In this document: piece after piece, positions 55,338 to 64,000 of the stretch | Position numbering within the stretch: position 1 is the first letter of the stretch | Layout of the letters: the number at the start of each line of letters is the position of its first letter | Assembly: GCA_902705865.1 (NCBI GenBank) | Contig: CACSIO010000012.1 | Location: 558,001-622,000 of the forward strand | From: BD1-7 clade bacterium | GTDB lineage: Bacteria; Pseudomonadota; Gammaproteobacteria; Pseudomonadales; DT-91 | Reading direction: 5' to 3' | Length of the DNA: 64,000 nt | Position numbers and translations under genes: made by a program | The notes under the pieces: generated by a model | Seen by the model: only the letters and a program-made list of their open reading frames with translations | What the model was told of the DNA's origin: nothing | Database searches by the model: none

Positions 55338-55757
55338 CTAACGCTCCCCAGGCATCTTTTTATAAGGCCAGTAATGGTGACCAACCCGCATAATCGTGGT
55401 TGATATCGTTAGTATGAGTACAGCAACGGATAGCGTAATCATATGGGCGTCATTCATTTCTTTCATACCTAGGATGATATGTCTGGCAATCGCTATGATG
55501 GCAATATAAATGGGGTATCTAACCGGCAACTTACCAAAGCTGATGTATTGGTGAACCATGGCCAGTGCTTCCAGATAGATAAAAAGCAATAAGATATCGC
55601 TGAGTGAAATATCTTTGCGTTCCCATATGCTCCAGAACTCTTCAGCAATCAAACCCAAGGTTGCCAGAGTGATACTGAAAAGCAGAACAGCGGTTGTCCA
55701 GCCGAGTAGGCTATCGAGACGGTCAGCAATGACTTTGGGGATGTGGTGTTTTTCCAT
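55338..55757 (-). CDS. psiE: PsiE-like phosphate-starvation-inducible membrane protein
   Basis: 139 residues from ATG 55757 (TTG at 55769 is possible). Four hydrophobic segments and the PsiE pattern: LLLFIYLEALAMVHQYISFG, PVRYPIYIAIIAIARHII, and TISTTIMRVGHHYWP. PsiE is a small inner-membrane protein induced by phosphate limitation in E. coli; its role is unknown. No Pho box was recognised upstream. Confidence 0.85.
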   Translation of the reverse strand: MEKHHIPKVIADRLDSLLGWTTAVLLFSITLATLGLIAEEFWSIWERKDISLSDILLLFIYLEALAMVHQYISFGKLPVRYPIYIAIIAIARHIILGMKEMNDAHMITLSVAVLILTISTTIMRVGHHYWPYKKMPGER

Positions 55758-56129
55758 CGGTATTCTCAATGTCTAGCGGTACTATCTGCCCAAGATCAGG
55801 CAGACTTTGGCGAAGGCTATCTTATGCGCCGGGAATAGCATTGGCTGTGGTGTCTGGAATTTTGTATTGCTCGGTCAAGTCTTGCCGAGCGCAGTGGTTG
55901 TGGCGCTTGGGCGAGCGATGCCGCGTTGTTTATCGGATTGTGTTTTGAGGACTAGAAGCTTGCCGGATTATGGTAAAATGTCAGAACCTCTTATATTTGA
56001 ATATGCTAAACCTTTATTGTCCCACCATGCTGTGACATTCATCATTAGCTGATATCGATAAGATCCAATTTCGTTGAACCGCGGCTTGTTATTTCGTCGG
56101 CGTTCAAGACCTGATAGAAGGAAACCCAT
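55758..56129. other. Intergenic region, no gene seen
   Basis: 372 bases between divergent psiE and a small unknown gene. A plus-strand frame (55807-56052) has low-quality composition and no ribosome site. An AAGGA ribosome site for the next gene lies at its end. Confidence 0.4.
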
Positions 56130-56414
56130 ATGTATCTTTTTTCGTGTAACGCAACTGCTAAGAAAGACCTTGCCCATGTCGAGGTTAAGAAAGGCGATGT
56201 GATGCCATTTATCGTTTATATCGATTTTGCGGATCTGTTTGGGGCTGAATATCTGTGTAAGCTGTATTTGCTTAAAGAAGGGTTTATGGATATTGATATT
56301 CAGAAGCGTAAATGCTTGGAACCCGAGCAGGTTGTGACGTTAAAAGAAAAAGATGCTGATATTCAGGAAGCGTTGGACTGCGGTTATCGTCTGCGCATGT
56401 TTGATGCACATTGA
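56130..56414 (+). CDS. Small conserved-looking protein of unknown function
   Basis: 94 residues, start supported by GAAGGA 8-9 bases upstream of the ATG. Cytosolic, no membrane segment. It starts MYLFSCNATAKKDL and has a compact alpha/beta pattern (DVMPFIVYIDFADLFGAEYL, CKLYLLKEGFMDIDI) and two Cys in the second half. I do not recognise the family. The alpha/beta hydrolase gene starts 18 bases later, so they share a transcript. Confidence 0.75.
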   Translation: MYLFSCNATAKKDLAHVEVKKGDVMPFIVYIDFADLFGAEYLCKLYLLKEGFMDIDIQKRKCLEPEQVVTLKEKDADIQEALDCGYRLRMFDAH

Positions 56415-56432
56415 TCGGGTAAAGATGCCGTA

Positions 56433-57155
56433 ATGACAACTACAGAATTGACGGCCACCGAGATGTCGGCCACCGGGATGCCCGCCACAGAATTTTTAAT
56501 CGATGGTCCTGATGACGCCGATATCACCGTGATTCTTGCCCACGGCGCGGGTGCAGGTATGGATCATGCGTTTATGGCGATGGCAGCCGACGCGATTGCA
56601 CAAAAGGGTGTTCGTGTTATTCGGTTTGACTTTCCATATATGCGTCGACGTAAAGTCGAAGGCCGAAAATTTCCACCTAACCGAGCGCCTGTGTTGCTGG
56701 AAGCTTTAGCTGATGTGCTTGATCGTGCGCCTGTTTCGGGCAAAGTGATTTTGGCGGGTAAGTCTATGGGAGGACGAATGGCGAGCCTGTTTTTATCAGA
56801 GAGTGCGAGTCGCTCAAACGATAACAGCAGTGATGCAAACAGCAAGTCTGTAGCGGGCTATGTTGCTCTAGGGTTTCCGTTTTTTGCGCCGGGTAAGGAT
56901 AAAATAGCAGACAATAATCGAGGCTCTCATTTACAAGATTTTCCGCTACCAGGTTTAATTATCCAGGGTGAGCGGGATAATTTTGGTGGTGCTGAAGAGC
57001 TGGCAGCATTACCGCTGGCCGATAATATTCAAACCTTGATCCTTCCTGATGGTGATCACAGCTTCAAGCCGCGTAAGAAGTCTGGAGAGTCGTTGGAAAA
57101 CAATATCGCCAGAATGGCTGACGGCATTGCTGCATTTGCCGATACGTTGAAGTAG
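56433..57155 (+). CDS. Alpha/beta hydrolase (Tex30/KANL3-like)
   Basis: 240 residues. ILAHGAGAGMDHAFM near residue 35, IRFDFPYMRRRK, the nucleophile GKSMGGRMAS (Ser), then LIIQGERDNFGG with the Asp and DGDHSF with the catalytic His. This matches the COG3571/Tex30 group of small serine hydrolases. The first 20 residues carry a loose TATEM/SATGM/PATEF repeat. Co-transcribed with the 94-residue gene upstream; terminated at 57166. Confidence 0.88.
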   Translation: MTTTELTATEMSATGMPATEFLIDGPDDADITVILAHGAGAGMDHAFMAMAADAIAQKGVRVIRFDFPYMRRRKVEGRKFPPNRAPVLLEALADVLDRAPVSGKVILAGKSMGGRMASLFLSESASRSNDNSSDANSKSVAGYVALGFPFFAPGKDKIADNNRGSHLQDFPLPGLIIQGERDNFGGAEELAALPLADNIQTLILPDGDHSFKPRKKSGESLENNIARMADGIAAFADTLK

Positions 57156-57165
57156 TCGCTGAATC

Positions 57166-57198
57166 AAAAATGCCCGGTTATATGACCGGGCATTTTTT
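57166..57198. terminator. Bidirectional rho-independent terminator
   Basis: AAAAATGCCCGGT, 6-nt loop, ACCGGGCA and six T. It lies between two convergent genes and can serve both. Confidence 0.92.
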
Positions 57199-57261
57199 AA
57201 GCTTGTTTAACAGTCCCGAGTATAACGTTGGTGCAGTTATAGCCGGTTAGTGAAGGCGTAG

Positions 57262-58053
57262 TTACTGACCTTTGTATTCAGGTTTGCGTTTCTCAACAAA
57301 CGCGCTGATGCCTTCTTTTCCGTCGATAGTGCCTGCCATTGTGCCCATGCCCTGTGCTTCATGTTCCATTTGGGTCTCTAAGCTCTCTTGGAAGCTCGTC
57401 ATTAGCAGTTTTTTAACAGTGCCAAAGGCCAGTGTTGGGCCGTTAGCGAGCTTTGTCGCCTGCGCCAATGCGGTTTCATAGAGCTTATCGTCTTCAACAA
57501 CATCGGTTAATACACCCCAGTCTTTCGCTTCTTCTGCACTTAGGCGGCGATTGGTCAGCATGAGTTCTTGGGTACGACGCATGCCAATCAAGCGCGGCAA
57601 GAAGAATGACGCTGAACCATCCGGCGAAAGCCCTGCTGCGGTGTACGCCATGGTGAATTTGGCAGATGCTGCAGCGTAAACCAAATCGCCGGTTGCGGCG
57701 ATACTGAAGCCTGCGCCGGCCGCCATGCCATTCACGGCAATAACAACAGGTTTTTGCAATCGTGAAAACCGTGAGATCGAAGAGTGCATGTAAACCATCA
57801 GCTCTTTGATTTTTGCAGCAACTTGATCTCCGAAAGCTGCGAAACTTTTGAGGTCGCCACCGGCACTGAACATCTTGCCATTACCAGTTAACAATACAGC
57901 ACGAATAGCCGGGTTTTCGTCGCAGTCGATGGCCGCTTGCATCAGCTCTTGCGCCATTTTTAGATTGATGCCGTTAGCTGCTTCAGGGCGGTTCAGCTTG
58001 ATAATTGCAACCTGGTTTTCAATAGAAAACTCGAGTGTTTCAAAGTCGGACAT
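57262..58053 (-). CDS. Enoyl-CoA hydratase/isomerase family protein
   Basis: 263 residues, crotonase fold. Oxyanion loops GNGKMFSAGGDLKSF and NGMAAGAGFSIAATGDL are clear. In the second active-site position, LSPDGSASFFLPRLIG has Asp where classical hydratases use Glu, as in PaaG-like isomerases and related proteins. It likely acts on an unsaturated acyl-CoA; the exact reaction is not decided by the sequence. It stands alone. Confidence 0.9.
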   Translation of the reverse strand: MSDFETLEFSIENQVAIIKLNRPEAANGINLKMAQELMQAAIDCDENPAIRAVLLTGNGKMFSAGGDLKSFAAFGDQVAAKIKELMVYMHSSISRFSRLQKPVVIAVNGMAAGAGFSIAATGDLVYAAASAKFTMAYTAAGLSPDGSASFFLPRLIGMRRTQELMLTNRRLSAEEAKDWGVLTDVVEDDKLYETALAQATKLANGPTLAFGTVKKLLMTSFQESLETQMEHEAQGMGTMAGTIDGKEGISAFVEKRKPEYKGQ

Positions 58054-58247
58054 AAGTCACCACATATATCTGTATGAAGGTATTGAAAGAGTTATCACCC
58101 GGCCGCAATCGACCGGGTTAAAGTCGGTGCTTACAACACCGACGGAATGGCGCCAAAGGATACGCAACCGCTTTGCCGAGGTCAAACGACCCATTACCGA
58201 AGAGAGCGGGGCATAGAGGTGTAGCTAGAGGGGGGAACCGAGCAGGA

Positions 58248-58274
58248 GTTGCTCCATCGTTTCGATGGAGCAAC
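58248..58274. terminator. Strong hairpin at the end of the aryl-polyene operon
   Basis: GTTGCTCCATCG, TTT, CGATGGAGCAAC: exact 12-base arms, 12 bases after the halogenase-like gene's stop on the minus strand. No T run follows on the minus strand, so it may be an mRNA-end stabiliser rather than a simple terminator. The sequence GATGGAGCAAC also occurs at 30813-30823. Confidence 0.55.
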
Positions 58275-58285
58275 AGCTAGCTAAG

Positions 58286-59971
58286 TTAAGCCGTTACTGC
58301 TGTGTGATAGCCAATTCTATCGAGTAGCGTACTGATAGACCCAGGCTGATGGTCGACGGTGTTGCTCACCAGCATTGGAAAATCACGCTGCACGATGCCA
58401 ATAATATCGTTGTGCATGCCGTCCAGTAATGCCAAGTTTTTTCGTAACTGATGTTCAAAATCATCGGCGTTGAGGTCTTGGCAAAGGCCTTTGTTTAAAA
58501 CATCCAGCTCAGGAATGTCAAACGGGTCAATATAGGTTGCGGTCGATTGGTTAGGGGCCTTGCGCGCCCATTCGGAGAATAACGACTGAAGCTGTTCGTT
58601 TTTCCGGCCCATGTCCTCAAAGTAGCGCAGCAATTTAAGCAACTCTGAGGCGTTGTTCATGCGATCCTGAATAAACAAAAAGGCGGTAAAAGACCAATAC
58701 ACTGCAAAATCCCAGGCAATCTTTACCGGCATAACTGTTGCGTGATCAAACATTTCGTAGCGATTTTGATAGATGGGCAGGGTATTTCTTATCATGCTCA
58801 GATAAAACCGATCAAACACGACCGTCGTTTGGGCAAAGGCATCGTTTTCTTTATCGGCCTTAATCATAGCGGTGATAAACGTATTACTGATGGCAATAAG
58901 ATCACTGCCGGGGGAGTAAAATGGATCTAAGAATGCGCCGGCTTCTCCGCTTAAGAACCAACGGTCACTGCTATAAACCTGTTCGCAGTCGTGGCTGAAA
59001 TGTCGCAGCACGCGGAAGTCTTGGAGGTTGCCCCGATAGGGCTGAATAAAGTCGGCGATCACCGGCTCGTGCAAACGTAGCCACGTCATGGCTGCATCGA
59101 AGGTGTTATAGGTGTCGAACGGGTGCAGGTGCTCATCTGCAACGATACCAATACTGGTGCTGCCTGAGGCCAATGGGATAAACCATACCCAATAGCCTTT
59201 ACCCATTAAGTGGTTGGTACTGAACCAGCGAGCTGGCCCGGCTTCATTATTCGCGAGTGTTTGGCCGGCAAGTGTATTCAAGTCAAGTTTTGCATTGATT
59301 CGAAACCAGGCAGCATTAACGTCGTGGTTATTGTTTTTCTTTAGCCCTTGTAGACGTTTAAGTGGCGAACGCCGTGAGCAGGCATCCACCAGCCAATAGG
59401 GGGTCGCTTGGGTGGCGCTACCCTCACGAGACACATATTTTACATGATGGTGTTTGGTGCGTTTGCCGATCGATACCTCGGTGACTTTGGCGCCATCAAT
59501 AAAATTGACGCCCAGTGCTTGGGCTTTTTCCGCCAAGTAGTTTTCCAGAATGCCGCGATCGAGTTGATAGCTGGCACTGTGAGGTAGCGTTTTTGCACCG
59601 ATTTCGAGAGTGTTTTTGAATCTATCCTGCTCAGCTATTTCTGGGTTCGGGCGAAAGAAGAAACGCAGGCCGAGTTTGGGTAGTTGTGCTTCGTCAAGAT
59701 GCTGTTTTAAACCGAGTACCTCGCTGAGGTAGTAGGTAGCTAACTCGACGGTTGATTCCCCGACTTTATGGGCGGCTTCGTCAACAGGGTGCTGTTGGCG
59801 TTCTAGAACGGTAATAGGGATATCAGCATGTGCCTGTTTGACTTGAATTGCCAAGGTCAGACCGGCTAAACCACCTCCCATAATGAGGAGATCTTTGTTG
59901 TCATGGGCACTTGAGTTGTTTGACTGCCCTTCATGCTGAGTAAATGGGGTATCGGAAATGGGGTCTGGCAC
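58286..59971 (-). CDS. Flavin-dependent halogenase-like oxidoreductase of the aryl-polyene operon
   Basis: 561 residues. FAD-binding GGGLAG (32-37), GEST (71-74), Lys99 in LPKLGLRFFF where tryptophan halogenases have their catalytic Lys, and WVWFIP (261-266), matching the flavin-dependent halogenase signature WxWxIP. A later GEAGAFLDPFYSPGSD completes the flavin fold. So a halogenase or related monooxygenase is likely; the substrate would be an aryl precursor or the polyene (inference from its place after the polyketide genes). Last gene of the minus-strand operon, 58 bases after the ketosynthase. Confidence 0.85.
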   Translation of the reverse strand: MPDPISDTPFTQHEGQSNNSSAHDNKDLLIMGGGLAGLTLAIQVKQAHADIPITVLERQQHPVDEAAHKVGESTVELATYYLSEVLGLKQHLDEAQLPKLGLRFFFRPNPEIAEQDRFKNTLEIGAKTLPHSASYQLDRGILENYLAEKAQALGVNFIDGAKVTEVSIGKRTKHHHVKYVSREGSATQATPYWLVDACSRRSPLKRLQGLKKNNNHDVNAAWFRINAKLDLNTLAGQTLANNEAGPARWFSTNHLMGKGYWVWFIPLASGSTSIGIVADEHLHPFDTYNTFDAAMTWLRLHEPVIADFIQPYRGNLQDFRVLRHFSHDCEQVYSSDRWFLSGEAGAFLDPFYSPGSDLIAISNTFITAMIKADKENDAFAQTTVVFDRFYLSMIRNTLPIYQNRYEMFDHATVMPVKIAWDFAVYWSFTAFLFIQDRMNNASELLKLLRYFEDMGRKNEQLQSLFSEWARKAPNQSTATYIDPFDIPELDVLNKGLCQDLNADDFEHQLRKNLALLDGMHNDIIGIVQRDFPMLVSNTVDHQPGSISTLLDRIGYHTAVTA

Positions 59972-60029
59972 CTGAAGTCCTTTGTTTGCAATGCGCCGCG
60001 TTTTAATGACGCATTGCAGTCTGTTTTAG

Positions 60030-61262
60030 TTATGTTTTCCAGCGTCTGAAGATGAGCGATGTGTTTATGCCGCCAAAGGCGAAATTGTTGCTCACGACGT
60101 TATCGACAGCCAGTTCGCGAACAGCTCCTTTGATATAGTCAAGGTTGCCGCAAGCCGGATCGATCTCATTCAGGTTCGCTGTCGGGTAGAACCAGTTCTC
60201 GTTCATGCAGTGAATTGCTGTCATCGCCTCAAGAGCGCCGCAGGCTCCCAAGGTATGGCCTGTGTAGCTTTTCAGCGAGCTAATTGGCGTATCACTGGAA
60301 TAAACCGCTTCTGTGGCATTACTTTCTGCGGTGTCACCGCGGTCAGTTGCTGTGCCATGTGCGTTGATATAGCCCACGTCAGAAGGGGATATATCGGCAT
60401 CAGCCAATGCCAGCTCCATACATATACGCATGGTTTCAGCATTTGGTTGAGTCACATGTGAGCCATCTGCATTGGTGCCAAAGCCGATGATTTCTGCATA
60501 GATGTCGGCGCCGCGCTCTAATGCGTGCTCTAGTTCTTCGAGTATGAGCGTAGCAGAGCCTTCACCAATAACGAGACCATCGCGATTGGCGTCAAACGGA
60601 GCAGGGGTCAACTCAGGTGTTTCGTTTTTAGTGCTGGTGGCGAATAGGGTATCGAATACTGCGGCTTCTGTTGGGCACAACTCTTCAGCGCCACCGGCAA
60701 GCATGACTTTTTGTTGGCCATTGCGGATGGCTTCATAGGCGTAGCCAATAGCCTGACTGCCGGACGTACACGCACTTGAGGTGGTGTAAACACGGCCGCG
60801 TAACTTGTAGTGAACCCCAATATTAACGGCAGTCGTATGCGGCATCATTTTCAGATATGAGGTCGCATTGACACCGCGGGTAGAGTAGTCAGAAAGCATA
60901 TGACCAAAGTCAGCAAGTGCTGGCGGGCTGCCTGTTGAAGAACCAAATGCAACGCCAGTGAGTCCGTTTGAGAGTATGTCGCTATTGCCAAGCAAGTTGG
61001 CGTCTTCCAACGCGTTTCGCGTTGTAATCGCTGCCATTAATGCGACACGTCCCATACTGCGGGTGATTTTACGATTGAATTCCCGTGGCTTTTCAAAATC
61101 CTCAACTAGCCCAGCAAGTTGTGTATCCATACCCTCGTATTTGGCCCAGTCGTCCATCTTGACGATGCCGGTGTTGCCATTTTTAAGATTGTTAGAAATC
61201 GTTTCCCAATCGTTGCCAATCGGGCTAATGCCTGCCATGCCGGTAACTACAACGCGTTTCAT
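60030..61262 (-). CDS. Beta-ketoacyl-ACP synthase (ApeR-like position)
   Basis: 410 residues from ATG 61262, chosen for the GGAGG ribosome site 9 bases upstream; the stop of the ketoreductase overlaps it (TGATG). KAS II-type: Cys165 in SSACTSG, His302 in NAHGTATDRGD, His336 in KSYTGHTLG, so the Cys-His-His triad is complete. It extends an acyl chain on ACP. In gene order it matches the second ketosynthase of aryl-polyene clusters. Confidence 0.93.
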   Translation of the reverse strand: MKRVVVTGMAGISPIGNDWETISNNLKNGNTGIVKMDDWAKYEGMDTQLAGLVEDFEKPREFNRKITRSMGRVALMAAITTRNALEDANLLGNSDILSNGLTGVAFGSSTGSPPALADFGHMLSDYSTRGVNATSYLKMMPHTTAVNIGVHYKLRGRVYTTSSACTSGSQAIGYAYEAIRNGQQKVMLAGGAEELCPTEAAVFDTLFATSTKNETPELTPAPFDANRDGLVIGEGSATLILEELEHALERGADIYAEIIGFGTNADGSHVTQPNAETMRICMELALADADISPSDVGYINAHGTATDRGDTAESNATEAVYSSDTPISSLKSYTGHTLGACGALEAMTAIHCMNENWFYPTANLNEIDPACGNLDYIKGAVRELAVDNVVSNNFAFGGINTSLIFRRWKT

Positions 61263-61996
61263 CAGCACAAACCTCCGTTTACGCCAAGTACCTGGCGTGT
61301 AATATATGATGCTTCTTCAGACATCAGAAAATTAACTGCACCGGCAACTTCTTCGCCCGTGCCTGTGCGACGCATCGGAATCATCGACTTGATTTGATCG
61401 AGTGGTAGATCTTCGGACATCATGTCGGTTTCGATTAAACCGGGGGCAACGCAGTTGACGGTGATTTTTCGTTTTGCCATTTCTAGAGCGAGTGCTTTGG
61501 TCGCACCGATAATACCGGCTTTGGCTGCGCTGTAGTTAACCTGTCCGCGATTACCCATAACGCCTGAAACAGACGAAATAGTGACAATACGACCGGGTTT
61601 ACGGCGTTGTACTAACGGCATAATAAGTGGGTGAATAACGTTGTAGAAACCGTCTAGGTTGGTGCGTAATACGGCATCCCAATCTTCCCCTGAGATAGAC
61701 GGGAAGGCATTGTCACGAGTGATGCCCGCGTTACAAACGATACCGTAGTATGCGCCGTTGGCCTCGATATCTGCCAACAGTATATTTTTGGTTTGCTCTC
61801 GGTCAGAGACATCAAATTGCAGGATGCGTGCGCTCTGGCCTAATTCGCGAACTTGATCTGCAACCGCTTCTGCTTGTTCAACACCGCTGCGGCAGTGCAG
61901 AACGATATCAAAGCCGGATTGCGCAAGGCGCAGCGCAATGGATTTGCCGATTCCACGACTGGAACCGGTTACTAAAACTGTGTGGGTCATACGCAT
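61262..61996 (-). CDS. 3-oxoacyl-ACP reductase, FabG-like (ApeQ-like)
   Basis: 244 residues (an ATG at 61990 is also possible). Short-chain reductase: VTGSSRGIGK (NADPH), CNAGITRD (NAG), ISSVSGVMGN with the catalytic Ser, YSAAK (Tyr, Lys), and CVAPGLIETDM. It reduces the 3-keto group after each condensation. It lies between dehydratase and ketosynthase genes, overlapping the latter. Confidence 0.94.
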   Translation of the reverse strand: MRMTHTVLVTGSSRGIGKSIALRLAQSGFDIVLHCRSGVEQAEAVADQVRELGQSARILQFDVSDREQTKNILLADIEANGAYYGIVCNAGITRDNAFPSISGEDWDAVLRTNLDGFYNVIHPLIMPLVQRRKPGRIVTISSVSGVMGNRGQVNYSAAKAGIIGATKALALEMAKRKITVNCVAPGLIETDMMSEDLPLDQIKSMIPMRRTGTGEEVAGAVNFLMSEEASYITRQVLGVNGGLC

Positions 61997-62009
61997 AAAT
62001 ACTGTCAGG

Positions 62010-62468
62010 TTATGAAGTTGCAGATGTGTCGATCGTTTGATCAGTCTGAAACACGTTTAAATTGGCTTTTGCCAGAGGGCTGCCATCGGCACTTTCGATG
62101 ATGCATTCAAACGATGCCAAGCCGGTATCGCCTCGAAGCAGTTCTTTGACTCTAACGGTGAGAGTCTGGCCAACCGTAAAACTCGCCAGTTCGCACCAAT
62201 AGCGGCGGGTACCTAATAGCAAGCCGGCCTTTACCGGTTCGCTGTCGTGTCTGGCATGTTCGCCAGCCATCGCAGCAATTGTCTGCGCCATGTATTCGAT
62301 TCCGATCCATGAAGGCACCTGATCTTGCGAACCACTAAAGCGATCGGCATTGAGAACATCGACTTCTGCGACGGCAAAATTTTCGCCACATTCAATCAAA
62401 CGATCAATGAGCACCATATTGCCCGCATGTGGCACCAGGGACTCTACAGGAATTGTTGAATCAATCAT
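62010..62468 (-). CDS. Hotdog-fold 3-hydroxyacyl-ACP dehydratase (ApeP-like)
   Basis: 152 residues. LVPHAGNMVLID with His14 and SWIGIEYMAQTIAAMAGEHA with the acidic partner, as in FabA/FabZ-like ApeP dehydratases. It removes water to give the conjugated double bond. It overlaps the upstream ketosynthase gene's end by 8 bases and lies 13 bases before the reductase gene. Confidence 0.9.
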   Translation of the reverse strand: MIDSTIPVESLVPHAGNMVLIDRLIECGENFAVAEVDVLNADRFSGSQDQVPSWIGIEYMAQTIAAMAGEHARHDSEPVKAGLLLGTRRYWCELASFTVGQTLTVRVKELLRGDTGLASFECIIESADGSPLAKANLNVFQTDQTIDTSATS

Positions 62469-63657
62469 TATTCAATCCAATGAGTAAACTCGTGTTGTTA
62501 CCGCCAAAGGCAAATGAATTGCTCAGGCAGTTTTTAATTTCAGCTGCGGGGGTATTGTCTTTAACAATGTTGAGAGGGGCAATATCCGGGTCGTATTCTT
62601 GATCCCACCGCTGAGCAGGTATTTTGATCGCTCCGTGTTCAATGGTTTTTTCAATCAATAACGCACATAACCCCAATTCTGTTGCTGCGGCCGCACCGAG
62701 AGTGTGGCCCGTTAGACTTTTGGTTGAACTAATTGCGGCGCTATCGCTGACGAGCCGGTAAACAGCTTTGCTTTCCATAGCATCATTGAGTGGGGTCGCA
62801 GTGCCATGCAGGTTGACATAATCAACCTGCTCAGCAGGTAAGTCGGCTTGTGTTAAAGCCTGCTGCATTGCTGAAAATGCGCCGTTACCGGTTGGATCTG
62901 GCGCTGAAATATGGTGCGCATCTGAGCTTTGTCCGACACCTTTCAGTTCAAGTTTGGATGGAATGCCGCTGATGATAAAACAAGCTGCAGCTTCACCAAT
63001 GTTGATACCGTTCCTATTGATGCTTAATGGATTGCAAACTTGTTGGCTAACGGATTCTAACGATGAAAATCCTTGAATGGTTAATCGACAAAGAGTATCT
63101 GCACCGCCGGTAATAACCGCATCACAAACGCCGGTATTGATGAGGCGGCGGGCTGTGGCAAAGGCATTGCCACTGGACGAGCACGCAGTTGATATCAGTA
63201 TACCTGGGCCTTTGATATCAAATGCTTCTTTCAAAAAGTCGATGCCAGCCCCCATGCCGTGTTGGCTGAATGTATAATCAGATGCTGGTATACCGTCGTT
63301 TTTGACCGCGTGCTCAAGCCCATCTTCAGCCACCGAAATACCGGATGTGCTGGTGCCGATCACTAGCCCGATACGATCGTTACCAAATCGCTGTTTTAAT
63401 GCAGACAACGTTGTCGTCATTTGCGAGATGATGGTGTGTAACAGCCGATTATTGCGGCTGTTGTAGCGCGTGTACTCAGGCGCTAATTCAGGGAGTTCGG
63501 ATGTCAATTTCCCGACCGGGCAGATCATGCCGGGCGAATATTTTTCGGTAGATGTCATCCCCGGGCTATTGCCCGCCTGCCAATTATTCCAGACATCGTT
63601 TTTATCGATACCTAGTGCATTTGCCATGGCGTAGTCGTTAATGTAGATACGGCTCAT
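62461..63657 (-). CDS. Beta-ketoacyl-ACP synthase (ApeO-like position)
   Basis: 398 residues. Cys159 in STACSSSG, His284 in NLHGTATPLND, His318 in KSLTGHTLG: complete KAS II triad. More diverged at the N-terminus (MSRIYINDYAMANALG) than the other ketosynthase here. Gene order (DUF3261 - KS - DH - KR - KS) is that of aryl-polyene clusters, where this first KS builds the polyene chain together with a chain-length partner. No such partner is visible in the window. Confidence 0.93.
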   Translation of the reverse strand: MSRIYINDYAMANALGIDKNDVWNNWQAGNSPGMTSTEKYSPGMICPVGKLTSELPELAPEYTRYNSRNNRLLHTIISQMTTTLSALKQRFGNDRIGLVIGTSTSGISVAEDGLEHAVKNDGIPASDYTFSQHGMGAGIDFLKEAFDIKGPGILISTACSSSGNAFATARRLINTGVCDAVITGGADTLCRLTIQGFSSLESVSQQVCNPLSINRNGINIGEAAACFIISGIPSKLELKGVGQSSDAHHISAPDPTGNGAFSAMQQALTQADLPAEQVDYVNLHGTATPLNDAMESKAVYRLVSDSAAISSTKSLTGHTLGAAAATELGLCALLIEKTIEHGAIKIPAQRWDQEYDPDIAPLNIVKDNTPAAEIKNCLSNSFAFGGNNTSLLIGLNND

Positions 63658-63695
63658 ACTTATCGTCTTATTGTGAAACTCACAGGTTTTTGTCG

Positions 63696-64000
63696 TTATT
63701 GCAGTGTTTCAATGGTTAGTTTCTGAGTAATGTCTTTACCGTCAAAATGGGTCAACTCAATAGGTTTCTCTTCAAAAATGGGATACTTAATCTCTACAAT
63801 AAGTACACCGTTAAAATAGAACTCCCGTAAGCGTGCTTTTGCCGTTAAAGACCATTCAGGCGGCAATAACTTTTTGATAGCCTCACTGTCGAGGTAGGTC
63901 ATCATCAGGGCAGGGATAATAAAATTCGGATCGGTCAACGACGTATTTAACAAGGTCGTTTGCACCGACGGTGATTTTGTTGTGTCTACCCACTGAGCGT
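63696..64000 (-). CDS. DUF3261-like protein (C-terminal part, cut by window edge)
   Basis: An open frame enters from the right edge and ends at 63696, about 101 codons seen with no stop before the edge. Near the end it reads LPPEWSLTAKARLREFYFNG, VEIKYPIFEEKP and ITQKLTIETLQ, like the tail of DUF3261 lipoproteins found beside the first ketosynthase in aryl-polyene clusters (ApeN-like). Its start and any lipobox lie outside the window. Confidence 0.6.
   Translation of the reverse strand, partial: AQWVDTTKSPSVQTTLLNTSLTDPNFIIPALMMTYLDSEAIKKLLPPEWSLTAKARLREFYFNGVLIVEIKYPIFEEKPIELTHFDGKDITQKLTIETLQ

Noticed and set aside
55807..56052. 81-codon plus-strand frame after psiE
   Set aside because: No ATG start with a ribosome site and composition unlike the neighbouring genes.

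Overview
The window reads as chromosome from a free-living, probably marine gammaproteobacterium. This is an inference from content: about 48-50 % GC, a TonB-dependent receptor, SbcCD, a HolD-like gene beside rimI, SelO, an aryl-polyene-type pigment locus and outer-membrane beta-barrels. A Cellvibrionales/Spongiibacteraceae-like origin would fit but cannot be proven from the sequence alone. No tRNA, rRNA, CRISPR array, insertion sequence or prophage was seen. The left end cuts a minus-strand secreted-protein gene and the right end cuts a minus-strand DUF3261-like gene.

Left third (1-21.9 kb) is dominated by exported proteins: a large FG-GAP/ASPIC-UnbV (CRTAC1-type) protein; an exported DUF255 thioredoxin-fold protein that ends in a DsbD-alpha-like domain; and a roughly 4,055-residue surface protein. 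The giant protein has DUF11-like repeats, sixteen Ig-like repeats of exactly 96 residues (288 bp), calcium-binding DxDGDG repeats, a choice-of-anchor-U-like segment, a GGG/poly-Leu CTERM-like tail, then a second signal-like segment and an outer-membrane barrel. After it come a single-pass membrane protein and a small operon of an unknown protein, a lipoprotein and a CitE-type lyase.

Middle (22-46.9 kb) is mostly housekeeping: YheT-type hydrolase, TonB receptor, chalcone-isomerase-like exported protein, membrane-tethered redoxin, Nudix hydrolase, SelO, HemB, DUF3336 patatin lipase, CobS, CysC plus Sat (activated sulfate), a LuxR-type regulator, a methyltransferase, DUF3820, a membrane-anchored Hpt protein, LeuA, a divergent DNA polymerase III psi (HolD)-like protein joined to RimI, and SbcCD.

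Right third (47-64 kb) begins with an ergothioneine operon (a PhzF-like protein without the expected catalytic Glu, then EgtB and EgtD). Next is a decayed patch at 51.6-52.9 kb. It holds a small coiled-coil gene with an in-frame TGA inside a 41-nt near-perfect palindrome, a DUF924 gene with an in-frame TAG, and two near-identical palindromes containing DnaA-box-like 9-mers. After an exported TenA/heme-oxygenase-fold-like protein, an epimerase, PsiE, a small unknown protein, an alpha/beta hydrolase and an enoyl-CoA hydratase, the window ends in a minus-strand aryl-polyene-type operon. In transcription order it runs DUF3261 protein, ketosynthase, dehydratase, ketoreductase, ketosynthase, then a flavin-dependent halogenase-like oxidoreductase carrying WxWxIP. 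This suggests a possibly halogenated, xanthomonadin-like aryl polyene.
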